In this document: positions 46,585 through 56,277 of the stretch, in pieces
Layout of the letters: each line of letters starts with the position of its first letter
Numbering within the stretch: position 1 is the stretch's first letter
DNA from: Lysobacteraceae bacterium NML93-0399
GTDB taxonomy: Bacteria; Pseudomonadota; Gammaproteobacteria; Xanthomonadales; Xanthomonadaceae
Reading direction: 5' to 3'
Assembly (NCBI GenBank): GCA_002307375.1
Contig: NTJI01000001.1
Location: forward strand, 1,178,001 to 1,242,000
Length of the DNA: 64,000 bases
Notes under the pieces: model-generated
The model's database searches: none
What the model saw: only the letters and a program-made list of their open reading frames with translations
Told to the model about the DNA's origin: nothing
Position numbers and translations under genes: made by a program

Positions 46585-47691
46585 TCAGTCCGCCACGCAA
46601 CGGCCTTCGGCGATGCGCGTCTGCGCCGCTTCCAGCGATTGGCCGAGCGGCACGTCGCATGCGGCGTACGCGGACGCGAGCACCTGCCGCTGGCCGCGAC
46701 GGCTGCGTCCGCGCAGGGCGGTGGTGGTGGTCATCAATGCGAGGACGGCGTGCTGCGTTGCCGTGCCCGCGTGCGAGAGACCGGCACGGACTTCGGCCCA
46801 GTCGGTGATGCGCGGCTCGAGGCCGAAGACGTGGCGCAGGCGGGCGAGCAGCAGGTCGTAATTGGGATGCGCGTCCTCGGCCGCGACCACGAGTTCGGCG
46901 ACCGCGTCGAGCGCCAGGCGCCGACCCTCGTCGTCGAGCTGCGCGCGTTCGAGCGCCGCGACGGCTTCCCGCACCGCCAGCGGCCCGGCCGCACGCACGC
47001 GCGCCTCGCGGATCACCCACCACGCGATCAGCGCATTCCAGCCCGCGAACACCGGCACCGCCGCGAACGGCAGCAGCACGCGCAGGCCGCTGCGCGCCAG
47101 CACGCGGCGGGCAAGAATGCGCACGATGAAACTCGTCGCGCCGACCTTGATGCGATACAGCGCGGTTTAGGCCAGCATCTTCAGGCGCGAGGTGCGCACA
47201 TAGGGATCGATGCCGTGCAGCGAACGGCGCGGGTTGGGAATGTCGAGCGCCGCGCGCGACAGTCCCGTCGTCAGCACGTCCTCGGCGTCGCCCCGCGAGA
47301 ACGACAGCCCCGCCGCATCGGCAATGCCGGCCACGCTGCGCAGCAGCAGCCAGTACATCGCCAGGATTTCCAGCAGGCTCAGCAGCAGCGCGATTCCGCC
47401 GTAGCAGGCCCAATAGGCCAGATCGTCGCCCGGCGACAGCAGCGACGGGTCCGATCCGGTGCCCAGCACATCGCGCAGCCACAGATCTGCCGCGCCGATC
47501 AGCGCCGCCGACACCGCGCCGGCCAGCGCGCACAGGCCCACCGCCCACCACTGCAGACGGCGGATGCGGGCCCGATCCTCGTCCCGCCAGGCCCGGATCT
47601 CGCTCGCATCGCGGCGACACCCCCGACGCAGGAACGCAAGGCCAGTGCGCTCCACGACGTTCAACTGCTCGACGTCCGCTTCGGTGTCCAC
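46585..47691 (-). pseudogene. Membrane protein gene split by an in-frame TAA
   Basis: Two minus-strand frames, 47167-47691 and 46585-47124, lie in the same reading frame and read as one protein of about 368 residues. The first ends ..RTSRLKMLA then TAA at 47167-47169. Translation past the stop continues TALYRIKVGATSFIVRILAR into the second frame without a gap. The joined product has transmembrane segments near residues 48-68, 92-115 and 215-235 and an acidic C-terminal helical domain. I do not know the family name. Either the gene is nonsense-mutated, or the second half restarts from the internal start at 47124, or this is a base-call error. Confidence 0.7.
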
Positions 47692-47894
47692 GCGTCTCCA
47701 TCCCGATGAGGTCGGGCGAGTCTAGGGACTGCGATGGCAAGGAATTGCAGTGGTCAGATGGCAGGACGTACCGCTGCCCGCGCGGACTTCACGGGTGGCT
47801 TCGAGAATCCATGCGCATCGCCGCCCATACCTCGGCGACGGCCGCCCGGATGTTTCCACGCCATCGCGCGCGCCTCGCAGTCGACGGCCGGCCG

Positions 47895-48350
47895 CTACAG
47901 CCCGGCGCGTTGCAGCAGCGCATCGAAGCGTGTCCGCTGCGCGGCGCTGAAGGCGCGGAACGGCAGCGGCAGCGCGCCGCCGGCCTGGAGTTCGACGAGG
48001 TAGGCCCGGGAAAAGCGGCGTACACGCGCGACCTGTGACCAGGCGCATGTCGCGGTACCGCGTCGCGTCGTGCGCGAGAATCCGGCAGCGTCGAAGGCGA
48101 ATGCGCAGTCACCGATGCGGGCCTGCTTCCAGGCAAAGATCAACGGCACCACGATGGCGAACGCGAGATTGCCGGCCGCAGGCCCGTTCCAGAGACGCGC
48201 CCATCCCGAAGGCGCGGATGCAGGCGTGAAGTCGGCCGCCACCAGTTCGCGCAGCACGCGGCGGTATTCGCCGAGCGTGTAGGACACGGAGATCTCGATG
48301 CGCGCGGTGTCGTTCGCGTAGTCGGTGGACAAGCGTATGTATCCCCTCAC
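47895..48350 (-). CDS. YcxB-like membrane protein
   Basis: The 151-residue protein has one or two hydrophobic segments (AAGNLAFAIVVPLIFAW) and ends with the YcxB pattern: SQVARVRRFSRAYLVELQAG then ALPLPFRAFS. YcxB-like proteins are small membrane-anchored proteins of unknown function with a PH-like fold. GTG 48348-48350 is chosen; a longer start at 48383 is possible. The 200 bp between it and the split gene (47692-47894) contain nothing I can name. Confidence 0.7.
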   Translation of the reverse strand: MRGYIRLSTDYANDTARIEISVSYTLGEYRRVLRELVAADFTPASAPSGWARLWNGPAAGNLAFAIVVPLIFAWKQARIGDCAFAFDAAGFSRTTRRGTATCAWSQVARVRRFSRAYLVELQAGGALPLPFRAFSAAQRTRFDALLQRAGL

Positions 48351-48393
48351 CCGGCGACCGCAGCCCGCGCGGCCAGTCCCCAAAGCCGGTGAC

Positions 48394-48813
48394 TCAGCCC
48401 GCCTTGAACACCGTCTTCTGGCCGATCGCGCGCGTGTTGGCGGTCGGCTTGGCCAGGCCGGGCACGAGGAAATCCGCAGCGCTCAGGCCCTGGCGTGTCT
48501 TGGCGGCGAGCCAGCGCGGCATGCGGCCCCGGCCGGTCCAGGTATTGCGACGGTTCTGCGGGTCGCGGTATTTCACCGCCACCTTGGCGCCCTTTCGCCG
48601 CGGGGCGCGTTTCGCCGGCGCGCCGGGTGCGGGCACCGCCGAAGTGCCGAAGAGCTCTTCGACCGTGTAACCCAGCGACTGTGCGAGTGCGGCCAGTTCG
48701 GCGCGAACGACGGCGATGCCGCGACGCTGCGCCAGGCGTGCCTGTCGCTTCTCCGCCGCGGCGATCAGTGCGTCGAGCTGGCGCACGTTCAAGGTCTGAA
48801 GGTCGATCTGCAT
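48394..48813 (-). CDS. H-NS family nucleoid protein (XrvA-like)
   Basis: The 139-residue protein has an N-terminal oligomerisation helix (LQTLNVRQLDALIAAAEKRQ), a basic linker (KRAPRRKGAK), and the C-terminal H-NS DNA-binding motif YRDPQNRRNTWTGRGRMPRW. It is expected to bind AT-rich DNA and silence acquired genes, such as the low-GC RHS and lasso islands later in this window. ATG 48811-48813 is preferred. Confidence 0.9.
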   Translation of the reverse strand: MQIDLQTLNVRQLDALIAAAEKRQARLAQRRGIAVVRAELAALAQSLGYTVEELFGTSAVPAPGAPAKRAPRRKGAKVAVKYRDPQNRRNTWTGRGRMPRWLAAKTRQGLSAADFLVPGLAKPTANTRAIGQKTVFKAG

Positions 48814-48886
48814 GACGCGAGCGTCGTGGCGCGTGTCGATGCTGTCAAGCATTCCGCCCGCGCTGAAAGCCGACGCGTGTGCGGTC

Positions 48887-50680
48887 TCAGGCAGCGACGG
48901 CTGGGCGGAACCTTGCACCGGCAGCTGCACCGTGGTCAGCACGCCCCGCCGCATCGCCGTGCGCGACACGGTAATGCGACACCTGTTGCACCAGCGCGTT
49001 GGCTTCCTCCTCCAGATTGCGCGCGCGCGTCATCGCCTCCTGGACCAGCGCGGCGTTCTGCTGGGTGGTGCCATCCATCGCGCTGATCGCGCCGTTGATC
49101 AGGCCGATCCCCGCGCTCTGCTCGGCAGCGGCCAGGGCGATGTCGGCCACCAGGCGATTGACCTCGCCGACGCGTTCGACCGTGCGCGTCAGCGTGGCGC
49201 CGGCATCGGCGGCGAGCCCGGCACCGGCGTCGACGGTGCGGCGCGAGTCGGCGATCAGCCCGCGGATGTCCTTTGATGCGCTGGCGCAGCGCTGCGCGAG
49301 TGCGCGGATTTCGGTGGCCACCACGGCAAAACCGCGGCCCTGCTCGCCCGCGCGTGCCGCTTCCACGGCCGCATTGAGCGAAAGAATGTTGGTCTGGAAG
49401 GCGATGCCTTCGATGACCGATGTGATCTCGGCAATCTGCGCGGCGCTGCGCTGGATCTCGCCCATGGTGTCCACCACCTGGCGCACCGACTGGTGGCCTG
49501 CGTCGGCCACCTGCGTGGCGGCCTGTGCCAGCGCGGTCGCCTGCTGGGCGTTGTCGGCGGTCAGCCGAACGGCGGAGGTGATCTCCTCGATGGAGGCCGC
49601 CGTCTCTTCGAGCGAGGCCGCCTGGTGTTCGGTGCGCCGCGCGAGGTCGGCGTTGTCGGAGGCGATGCCGCTGGCCGCAGACAGCACCTCGTTCGAGGCG
49701 GCCGACACGTGGCCCACCATGGCGGCCATCGACTCGACCAGCGCATTGACGCCGCCGCACAACGCAGCCACCGCGCCCGTACGCCCGGTCAACGACACAC
49801 GCCGTCGCAGGTCACCACGGCCGGCATCGGCCACTATCTCGCCCACCTCGGCCACGGCGGCGGCGAGGTCGCGTTCGCGCTGTACTTCTGCGGTGATGTC
49901 GGTGGCGTACTTGACCACCTTCCACGGCCGCCCGTCGCCGTCGAAGATCGGGTTGTAGGACGCCTGGATCCAGATCTCGTCGCCGTTCTTGCCCACCCGG
50001 CGGTAACGCCCGGCATCGAACTTGCCGGCGGCCAGATCGGCCCAGAACTGCCGGTAGGCGGCGTCCTGCGGCAGACTGGGGTGCAGGAACATCGAATGGT
50101 GTCGGCCGCGGATCTCCTCCAGCGAATAGCCCGTGGCGACCGAGAAATTCTCGTTGGCCCACAGCACGCGGCCCTGCAGGTCGAACTCGATGACCGCCTG
50201 CACCTTGGAGATGGCCGCGATCTGCCCGGCGTAGTCGCCCGCCTCGCGCATCTTGGCGGTGATGTCGGTAGCGAACTTGACGATCTTGCACGGCCGGCCC
50301 GTGGCATCGAGTACCGGGTTGTAGGACGCCTCGATCCAGATCGGCGCGCCCGTGCTCGACAGTCGGCGGAAGCGCCCGCTGTGCACCTCGCCCTGGCGCA
50401 GCGCCTCCCAGAACTGCGCGTACTCGCGCGACTGTGCATAGGCCTCGTCCACGAACAGGCGGTGATGCCGGCCCTGGATCTGCGCCAGGCTGTAGCCCAC
50501 GGTGGACAGGAAGTTCTGGTTGGCGCTGCGGATGTTGCCGTCCAGATCGAACTCGATGATGGCCTGCGCCCGGTCGATGGCGGCCAGGAGGCTGCGTGCC
50601 TCGGCCAGGGCCTGGTCGACGCGTGCCGCGCGTGCACGGCGCTGCTTGCCTGCGAACAAGTTTGCGACGAAGTCGAACAT
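48887..50680 (-). CDS. PAS-domain methyl-accepting chemotaxis protein (cytosolic)
   Basis: The 597-residue protein has two PAS/PAC units with matching ligand-pocket motifs (AQAIIEFDLDGNIRSANQNF and VQAVIEFDLQGRVLWANENF), then a HAMP-like region and the MCP signalling tip EIAFQTNILSLNAAVEAARA-type (EGIAFQTNILSLNAAVEAAR). There is no transmembrane segment, so it is a soluble energy or redox taxis receptor. The ATG at 50678-50680 has GAGG about 9 bp upstream. It is divergent from the TetR operon. Confidence 0.9.
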   Translation of the reverse strand: MFDFVANLFAGKQRRARAARVDQALAEARSLLAAIDRAQAIIEFDLDGNIRSANQNFLSTVGYSLAQIQGRHHRLFVDEAYAQSREYAQFWEALRQGEVHSGRFRRLSSTGAPIWIEASYNPVLDATGRPCKIVKFATDITAKMREAGDYAGQIAAISKVQAVIEFDLQGRVLWANENFSVATGYSLEEIRGRHHSMFLHPSLPQDAAYRQFWADLAAGKFDAGRYRRVGKNGDEIWIQASYNPIFDGDGRPWKVVKYATDITAEVQRERDLAAAVAEVGEIVADAGRGDLRRRVSLTGRTGAVAALCGGVNALVESMAAMVGHVSAASNEVLSAASGIASDNADLARRTEHQAASLEETAASIEEITSAVRLTADNAQQATALAQAATQVADAGHQSVRQVVDTMGEIQRSAAQIAEITSVIEGIAFQTNILSLNAAVEAARAGEQGRGFAVVATEIRALAQRCASASKDIRGLIADSRRTVDAGAGLAADAGATLTRTVERVGEVNRLVADIALAAAEQSAGIGLINGAISAMDGTTQQNAALVQEAMTRARNLEEEANALVQQVSHYRVAHGDAAGRADHGAAAGARFRPAVAA

Positions 50681-50894
50681 CTTGCTGTCCCTCGCTGTGG
50701 CGCGTTCAAGACCGATCCTGACGCTGTGGATCGGCTGGGCCGGGCGCTTCTTGACCGATGCGGCGGCGTTGCCGACGGACGGCAAGCTGGAGCGCAACGT
50801 GCGTCACATCGCCTGCTTGAGGACGGAGCGCGCCGCGGCAAGCTCCCGAGGTGCCATCCGGCTCGAGTGCTACTAATTCAGCGCCCGATCAAAA

Positions 50895-50916
50895 ATTAAT
50901 TGTTCGATCAATTAAT
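50895..50916. promoter_or_regulatory. Palindromic operator of the TetR-exporter operon
   Basis: A perfect inverted repeat ATTAATTG-N6-CAATTAAT in an AT-rich island, 9 bp before the TetR start. Position and symmetry fit autoregulation by the TetR protein. The adjacent run of A and T (50891-50900) could be part of the promoter. Confidence 0.75.
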
Positions 50917-50924
50917 ATGCGCCG

Positions 50925-51569
50925 ATGATTTCCAGGACCCCTCGACGCGGACCCGGGCGCCCCCAGGCGGACGCCGAACGCCGCGCAGGCGCGCTCGATG
51001 CTGCGCTTGCGTGCTATGTGCGGCGCGGTATCAGGGCCACTTCGCTGCGCGACATCGCCAACGAGGCCGGGTGCACGCCGGCGCTGCTGCATTACTACTT
51101 CGGCGACACCGCCGGCCTGCAGGACGCGGTCATCGCCGAGCGGCTCATGCCGGTGTTCGCCGAAGTGCGCGACACGCTGCTCGGCATGCCTGACGCCGGA
51201 CTGAAGACGGTGCTGACCGCGTTCGTCGATCACATCTGTGCGCTGATCGAGCGGCACCCGTGGATGCCGGCGCTGTGGATCCGCGAGGTGGTCAGCGAAG
51301 GCGGCGCATTGCGCGACCTGATGCTGACGCGGCTCGCGCCCGAGATCAGCGCGGTGCTCGTGCAGCGCATCGCCGCCGAGCAGGCCGCCGGGCGGCTCAA
51401 TGCCGCGCTCGACCCGCGTCTGCTGATGGTGTCGCTGGTCGGGCTGACGCTGTTCCCCGCTGCTGGCCTGCCGATCTGGCAGCAGCTGTTCGCCGATGCG
51501 CCACTGTCCGTCGAACACATTCGCACCCACGCGCGCGCGTTGATCGAACGCGGTCTGGAGCTCGCATGA
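50925..51569 (+). CDS. TetR-family regulator of the downstream exporter
   Basis: The 214-residue protein has an N-terminal TetR HTH (GIRATSLRDIANEAGCTPAL then LHYYFGDTAGLQ) and a ligand-binding helical domain. Gene order TetR-HlyD-ABC ATPase-permease matches the E. coli CecR-YbhGFS(R) system, which controls an antibiotic/xenobiotic exporter. The stop overlaps the HlyD start (ATGA). Confidence 0.92.
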   Translation: MISRTPRRGPGRPQADAERRAGALDAALACYVRRGIRATSLRDIANEAGCTPALLHYYFGDTAGLQDAVIAERLMPVFAEVRDTLLGMPDAGLKTVLTAFVDHICALIERHPWMPALWIREVVSEGGALRDLMLTRLAPEISAVLVQRIAAEQAAGRLNAALDPRLLMVSLVGLTLFPAAGLPIWQQLFADAPLSVEHIRTHARALIERGLELA

Positions 51570-52534
51570 TCCGTATCTTCCCAGCGCGCGCCATCGCGGC
51601 CGTGGCGCTCGTGGCCTTCGCACTTGCCGGTTGCACACGCGCGCCGGCCGAAGCACTCGGCACGCTGGAATACGACCGCATCACCCTGCCCGCGCCTGCC
51701 GCCGAGCGCATCGTCGACATCGCCGTGCGCGAAGGCGAACGCGTCGAGGCCGGCGCGCGCGTGCTCACGCTCGAACACACGCGCGGCGATGCCCAGCTCG
51801 CGGCAGCGCAGGCCGATGTCGCGCGCCAGCGCGAAGCGCTCGACGAGCTGCGCAACGGCGCGCGTGCCGAAACGGTCGCGCAGGCACGCGCGAATCTCTC
51901 GGCCGCGCAAGCGCAAGCCCGGGATGCGCGGGCGTACTTCGACCGTCTGCGTCCGCTGGGCGGACAGCAGCTGGTCTCGCAGGCCGACGTCGATCGCGCA
52001 CGCGCGGCCATGGGCAATGCCGATGGCCAGGTCGCCGCCGCGCAGGCCGCGCTCGACGAACTGCGCAACGGCGCGCGGCCCGAACAGGTGGCGCAGGCGC
52101 AGGCAGCGCTCGGCGCCGCCGAAGCGCAGCTCGCCGCGCAGTCGTACTCGACCGAGCGCCTCGACGTGGTCGCACCGCGCGCCGGTCGCGTCGACAGCCT
52201 GCCGTACCGCCTGGGCGACGAAGCCCCGATCGGCGCGCCGCTCGCGGTGATGCTGGTCGGCGATCAGCCCTACGCGCGCATCCACGTGCCAGAACCGCTG
52301 CGCGCGGGCATCGAAGTCGGTGATGCGGTAACCGTGCTGGTCGGCGCCAGTGGCGAGCGCCGTTACAGCGGGCGCGTACGCATGATCCGCGCCGAGCCGG
52401 CGTTCACGCCCTACTACGCGCTGACCGGCAAGGACGCCGCGCGCCTGAGTTATCTCGCCGAAGTGCAGCTCGAGGACGCCGCCGCGCTGCCGGCGGGTCT
52501 TCCGCTGCGGGTGCAGTTCGATGCCGTCCGCTGA
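51566..52534 (+). CDS. HlyD-family membrane fusion lipoprotein (YbhG-like)
   Basis: The 322-residue protein has a lipobox LAGC, a beta-barrel/biotinyl-lipoyl fold (TLPAPAAERIVDIAVREGER) and two long coiled-coil arms built from duplicated segments (REALDELRNGARAETVAQAR and AALDELRNGARPEQVAQAQA). It would link the ABC permease to an outer membrane channel such as the tolC product at 116. Translationally coupled to the regulator. Confidence 0.92.
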   Translation: MIRIFPARAIAAVALVAFALAGCTRAPAEALGTLEYDRITLPAPAAERIVDIAVREGERVEAGARVLTLEHTRGDAQLAAAQADVARQREALDELRNGARAETVAQARANLSAAQAQARDARAYFDRLRPLGGQQLVSQADVDRARAAMGNADGQVAAAQAALDELRNGARPEQVAQAQAALGAAEAQLAAQSYSTERLDVVAPRAGRVDSLPYRLGDEAPIGAPLAVMLVGDQPYARIHVPEPLRAGIEVGDAVTVLVGASGERRYSGRVRMIRAEPAFTPYYALTGKDAARLSYLAEVQLEDAAALPAGLPLRVQFDAVR

Positions 52535-53498
52535 GCCGCGCATGGACATCGCGCACGCGGGCGGCGATGCGATCCGCGCCCGCGGCCTGGTCAAGCGCTT
52601 CGGGGATCTCGTCGCGGTGGATCACGTCGACCTGTCCGTGCCGCGCGCCAGCGTCTACGGCTTCCTCGGGCCGAACGGCTCGGGCAAGTCAACGACCATC
52701 CGCATGCTGTGTGGCCTGCTGACGCCGAGTGCCGGCGACATCGAGGTGCTGGGCCTGCGCATCCCGGAACAGGCCGACGCCCTGCGCTTCCGCATCGGCT
52801 ACATGACGCAGAGGTTCTCGCTGTTCGAGGACCTCACCGTGCGCGAGAACCTGGAGTTCCTCGCCGCCGTCTACGGCCTGTCGCGCGCCGCCGCCCGCAC
52901 GCGCGTCGACGCGCTGGTCGAGCGCTACCACTTCGCCGATCGGCAGAAGCAGCTGGCCGGCACGATGAGCGGCGGCCAGAAGCAGCGCCTGGCGCTGGCC
53001 GGCGCGGTGATCCACGAACCCGAACTGCTGTTCCTCGACGAACCCACCAGCGCGGTCGATCCCGAATCGCGCCGCGACTTCTGGGAGTCGCTGTTCGAAC
53101 TCGCCGATGCCGGCACCACGCTGCTCGTGTCCACGCACTACATGGACGAGGCCGAACGCTGCCACCGCATCGCGATCCTCGACCGCGGCGTGCTGGTGGC
53201 CGACGGCGCACCCGGTGATCTCGCCGACGATCTGCGCGGTCGCAGCCTCTCGGTGCGCGCCGCGCAGCCCAGGCGCGCACAGCAGCTGCTGTCGACGCTG
53301 CCCGGCGTGCTCAGCGTTGCGCAGATCGGCAACGACCTGCGCGTGCTGTCGGTGTCGGGTGCGGACAATGCCGACGTCGTCGCGCGTGCGCTGCACGCTG
53401 CCGGGCTGCAGGCCGAGGTCGACGCGGTGTCCGCCAACCTGGAAGACGTGTTCGTCGCTGCCACGCGCAGCCGCGAACGCGCGGGAGACGATTCGTGA
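52521..53498 (+). CDS. ABC transporter ATP-binding protein (YbhF-like, one domain)
   Basis: The 325-residue protein has Walker A GPNGSGKST, signature MSGGQKQRLALA, Walker B LLFLDEP and the switch His in STHYMDEAERC. E. coli YbhF has two fused ATPase domains; only one is present here, so a homodimer is likely. ATG 52521 overlaps the HlyD gene by 14 bp; ATG 52542 is an alternative. Confidence 0.93.
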   Translation: MPSAEPRMDIAHAGGDAIRARGLVKRFGDLVAVDHVDLSVPRASVYGFLGPNGSGKSTTIRMLCGLLTPSAGDIEVLGLRIPEQADALRFRIGYMTQRFSLFEDLTVRENLEFLAAVYGLSRAAARTRVDALVERYHFADRQKQLAGTMSGGQKQRLALAGAVIHEPELLFLDEPTSAVDPESRRDFWESLFELADAGTTLLVSTHYMDEAERCHRIAILDRGVLVADGAPGDLADDLRGRSLSVRAAQPRRAQQLLSTLPGVLSVAQIGNDLRVLSVSGADNADVVARALHAAGLQAEVDAVSANLEDVFVAATRSRERAGDDS

Positions 53499-54592
53499 GC
53501 GCGCTGCGCCGCATGTGGGCGGTCGCGCTGAAGGAACTGCGGCAGATGCGCCGCGACCGCATCAGCGTGCTGATGATCGTGATGATCCCTGTGGTCGATC
53601 TGCTGCTGTTCGGCTACGCGATCAACTACAACCCGCGCAACCTGCACACCGCCGTCGCCGACCAGGCGATGACCGCGACCTCGCGCGCCGCGGTGATGGA
53701 CATGACCGCGACCGGCATCATCCGTCTGCACGATGTGGCCGACACGCCGCAAACACTGGTCGACATGCTCAGGCGCGGCGAGGTCAGCGTGGGCATCGCG
53801 ATACCGCCCGACTTTGATCGCCGCCTCGCCGATGGTCGCCCCGCCGTGCAGGTGATGGTCGACGGCACCGACACCGTCGTGCAGGCCGCTGCCAACCAGC
53901 TGGCGCAGATGCCGCTGGAGCGTCCCAATGGCGGCCGCATCGCGCAAGACGCGCCGCAGATCGAAGTGGTGAGCTTCTACAACCCCGAGCGGCGTTCGGC
54001 GGTCAGCATCGTGCCCGGCCTGATCGGCCTGATCCTCACCATGACGATGATGATGTTCACCGCCATGGCGGCCGTGCGCGAGCGCGAACGCGGCAACATG
54101 GAGTTGCTGATCGCGACGCCCTTGAGCCGCAGCGCGCTGATGGTCGGCAAGGTGCTGCCGTACGCGGTCATCGGCCTGATCCAGACCACGCTGATCCTGG
54201 TGCTGGGTTTCTGGTTCTTCGACGTACCGCTGCGCGGCAGCCTGCTCGACGTCTACATCGCCTCGGTGCTGCTGATCCTGGCCAATCTGTCGATGGGCCT
54301 GCTGATTTCCAACTACACGAAGACCCAGTTCCAGGCGATCCAGGTGGCGATGCTGGTGTTCCTGCCCTCGATCCTGATCTCGGGTTTCATGTTCCCCTTT
54401 GCCGGCATGCCCGATGCCGTGCAGTGGGGCGCCGAAGTGCTGCCGATGACCCAGTTCCTGCGTCTGATCCGCGGCGTGATGCTGCGCGGCGCCAGCATCT
54501 GGGAGCTGTGGCCGGCGGTACTGGCGCTGGTGGGTTTCACCGTGGTGACGATGGCGCTGGCGATCGCACGTTTTCGCAAGCGTCTGGACTGA
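53495..54592 (+). CDS. ABC-2 family permease (YbhS/R-like)
   Basis: The 365-residue protein has one N-terminal transmembrane helix (ISVLMIVMIPVVDLLLFGYA), a large periplasmic domain (about 45-175) and five C-terminal helices ending with LVGFTVVTMALAIARFRKRL, the ABC-2 layout. E. coli has two such permeases (YbhS, YbhR); only one is present here, implying a homodimer. GTGA overlap with the ATPase gene. No gene lies in the following 271 bp (54593-54863). Confidence 0.92.
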   Translation: MSALRRMWAVALKELRQMRRDRISVLMIVMIPVVDLLLFGYAINYNPRNLHTAVADQAMTATSRAAVMDMTATGIIRLHDVADTPQTLVDMLRRGEVSVGIAIPPDFDRRLADGRPAVQVMVDGTDTVVQAAANQLAQMPLERPNGGRIAQDAPQIEVVSFYNPERRSAVSIVPGLIGLILTMTMMMFTAMAAVRERERGNMELLIATPLSRSALMVGKVLPYAVIGLIQTTLILVLGFWFFDVPLRGSLLDVYIASVLLILANLSMGLLISNYTKTQFQAIQVAMLVFLPSILISGFMFPFAGMPDAVQWGAEVLPMTQFLRLIRGVMLRGASIWELWPAVLALVGFTVVTMALAIARFRKRLD

Positions 54593-54863
54593 TCGGGTGC
54601 GCTTGGAGGGAGGCGGTCGACGCCATCCCGTGACGCGATTGGAGTGATCTGGAGTCGCTGTCCACAGGGAAGCTTGCGCCCGTCTGCTCGGCTCAGCCGC
54701 CGATCGCAAGCGAAAGTGAAACTGGCGCCGCTAGCTCGTCGGCGAACCTCTAAACGGGTAGCCACGATCGGCGGGCCAGGATGAGGCGCATCAACGCCGA
54801 TTCCACGCTCGTGCCGCAACCCGAGGCTCGACCCAAAGAATCGGCGTCCCTTCTCGCAGTTGA

Positions 54864-55337
54864 TCAGCTGTGTCGCGGCCTGGTGGCCAGTGCGACCACA
54901 GCGGTACCCGCGGCGCCAATGAGCGCGTCTTCGATCAGGCCGCTGCGGGTCTGCCCGAGACGCGCCATGGCCCGTTTGCGACCCGCAAGGGTCAGATAGG
55001 CCAGCGGCACGGCGACGGCGACCGCCACGGCTGCACCGGCCCGCGCCTGCCCCTTGGGCGCCAACGCCGCACCAGCGATACCGGCGCTCATCACACGGGC
55101 CAGCAGACCGAGCGATACGGTGCGGTCCGGCGCTGATTTCATCTTGTCGCCAAGCAATTCGCCAACGCCCATCGCCAGCGCGCCGTATTTGAATAGCGGG
55201 CGATCCAGCAGCACGAGATGCCCGTCCGTGCTTCGACCGGCTAGGCGTGCTGCCGCCAGCGTGGCCATCGGCGTCATGGAGCGCGCGCTTGCCACCGCGC
55301 CGATCAGAGCAGAGGCAATGAGGCCGCGAATCTTCAT
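54864..55337 (-). CDS. DUF4126-like membrane protein
   Basis: The 157-residue, Ala-rich protein has three to four hydrophobic segments and the family pattern IASALIGAVASARSMTPMAT at its start, plus GAALAPKGQARAGAAVAVAV. Function unknown. ATG 55335-55337 has AGGAG 9 bp upstream. Confidence 0.7.
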   Translation of the reverse strand: MKIRGLIASALIGAVASARSMTPMATLAAARLAGRSTDGHLVLLDRPLFKYGALAMGVGELLGDKMKSAPDRTVSLGLLARVMSAGIAGAALAPKGQARAGAAVAVAVAVPLAYLTLAGRKRAMARLGQTRSGLIEDALIGAAGTAVVALATRPRHS

Positions 55338-55555
55338 GGTGACCAGCTCCTGTGGAGAGAAAGTCTGCCGTTCACCACAGCGGTGATCAGCGCAGTCCGC
55401 ATCCAATCAGAACCGGCCGTGATTCGAAGTGACGGTGACCGTCGACCTTGCGGTACACGTCGACCGCATCAAGGTGCTGGGCCCGTCCCCTGGGCCCGAG
55501 CGCCGGGCCGCACGAAGTACTTGCCTGCAGGCCGCTTCTTCGAAGCTGCGGCGTA

Positions 55556-55909
55556 TCAGGCACCCAGCAGTTCGATGTCGAACTTCAGCGTGGCATGGGG
55601 TGGGATGACGCCACCGGCGCCGCGTGCACCATAACCGAGGTTCGCCGGGATGATCAGCGTGCGCTGGCCGCCTTCCTTCATGCCCTGCACGCCTTCGTCC
55701 CAACCCTTGATGACCATGCCGCCGCCCAGGGGGAAGATGAAAGGCTCGTCGCGATCCTTGCTCGAATCGAACTTCGCACCCTGCGCGCCGCTCTCGTACA
55801 ACCAACCCGTGTAATGCACAGTCACGTTGCGGCCCGGCTGCGCTACCTTGCCGGTACCGACGACGGTGTCTTCGTACTGCAGGCCAGACGGCGTGGTGGT
55901 GAGGGGCAT
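55556..55909 (-). CDS. FKBP-type peptidyl-prolyl cis-trans isomerase
   Basis: The 117-residue protein is a single cytosolic FKBP domain: LQYEDTVVGTGKVAQPGRNV, VHYTGWLYESGAQGAKFDSS, GWDEGVQGMKEGGQRTLIIP and the ending IPPHATLKFDIELL. Active-site aromatic residues (Tyr, Phe, Trp) are present. It catalyses proline isomerisation during folding. ATG 55907-55909 is chosen (AGGAT upstream); the longer frame has an unrelated start. The 218-bp gap before it (55338-55555) holds no supported gene. Confidence 0.93.
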   Translation of the reverse strand: MPLTTTPSGLQYEDTVVGTGKVAQPGRNVTVHYTGWLYESGAQGAKFDSSKDRDEPFIFPLGGGMVIKGWDEGVQGMKEGGQRTLIIPANLGYGARGAGGVIPPHATLKFDIELLGA

Positions 55910-56277
55910 GGCGGGATCCTGATCGAATGCGGAAGCGGGTGCGAAGTTTAGCGGGCGCTTAGCGCACAACGTTCTGGCGACGCCGATCTTCCTATTTTCC
56001 GCAGTACTCTGCACCGCTACTCTGAGCCGACGCGAACTGTCCGGGTTGCATGTCAGTCCAACTTAAGGGGACTCGACCGTTACTGCAACCGAAGCCGAAG
56101 CCGCATTCAAGCGGTTTTTCGTGATTGTGGCGCGCAGCGGTTACGTACGTATCCCGCTGGCCTCCTGTAAGGAGCCAGATGACCGGGCTGAATTTCCGTC
56201 AGCCTCACAACATGCCCCATAGCGTCCCGCTCGGCCCCAACCAGCCTAGATCGCGCGAGCTTGGGCCTCAATCAAAA
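55910..56277. other. Gene-poor stretch marking a composition change
   Basis: Over this stretch base composition falls from typical high GC to AT-rich DNA with A-runs that continues into the RHS region. A weak stem with T-run (GCCGC-loop-GCGGTTTTT near 56098-56116) could terminate plus-strand reading. I see no gene that I would defend. Confidence 0.4.
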
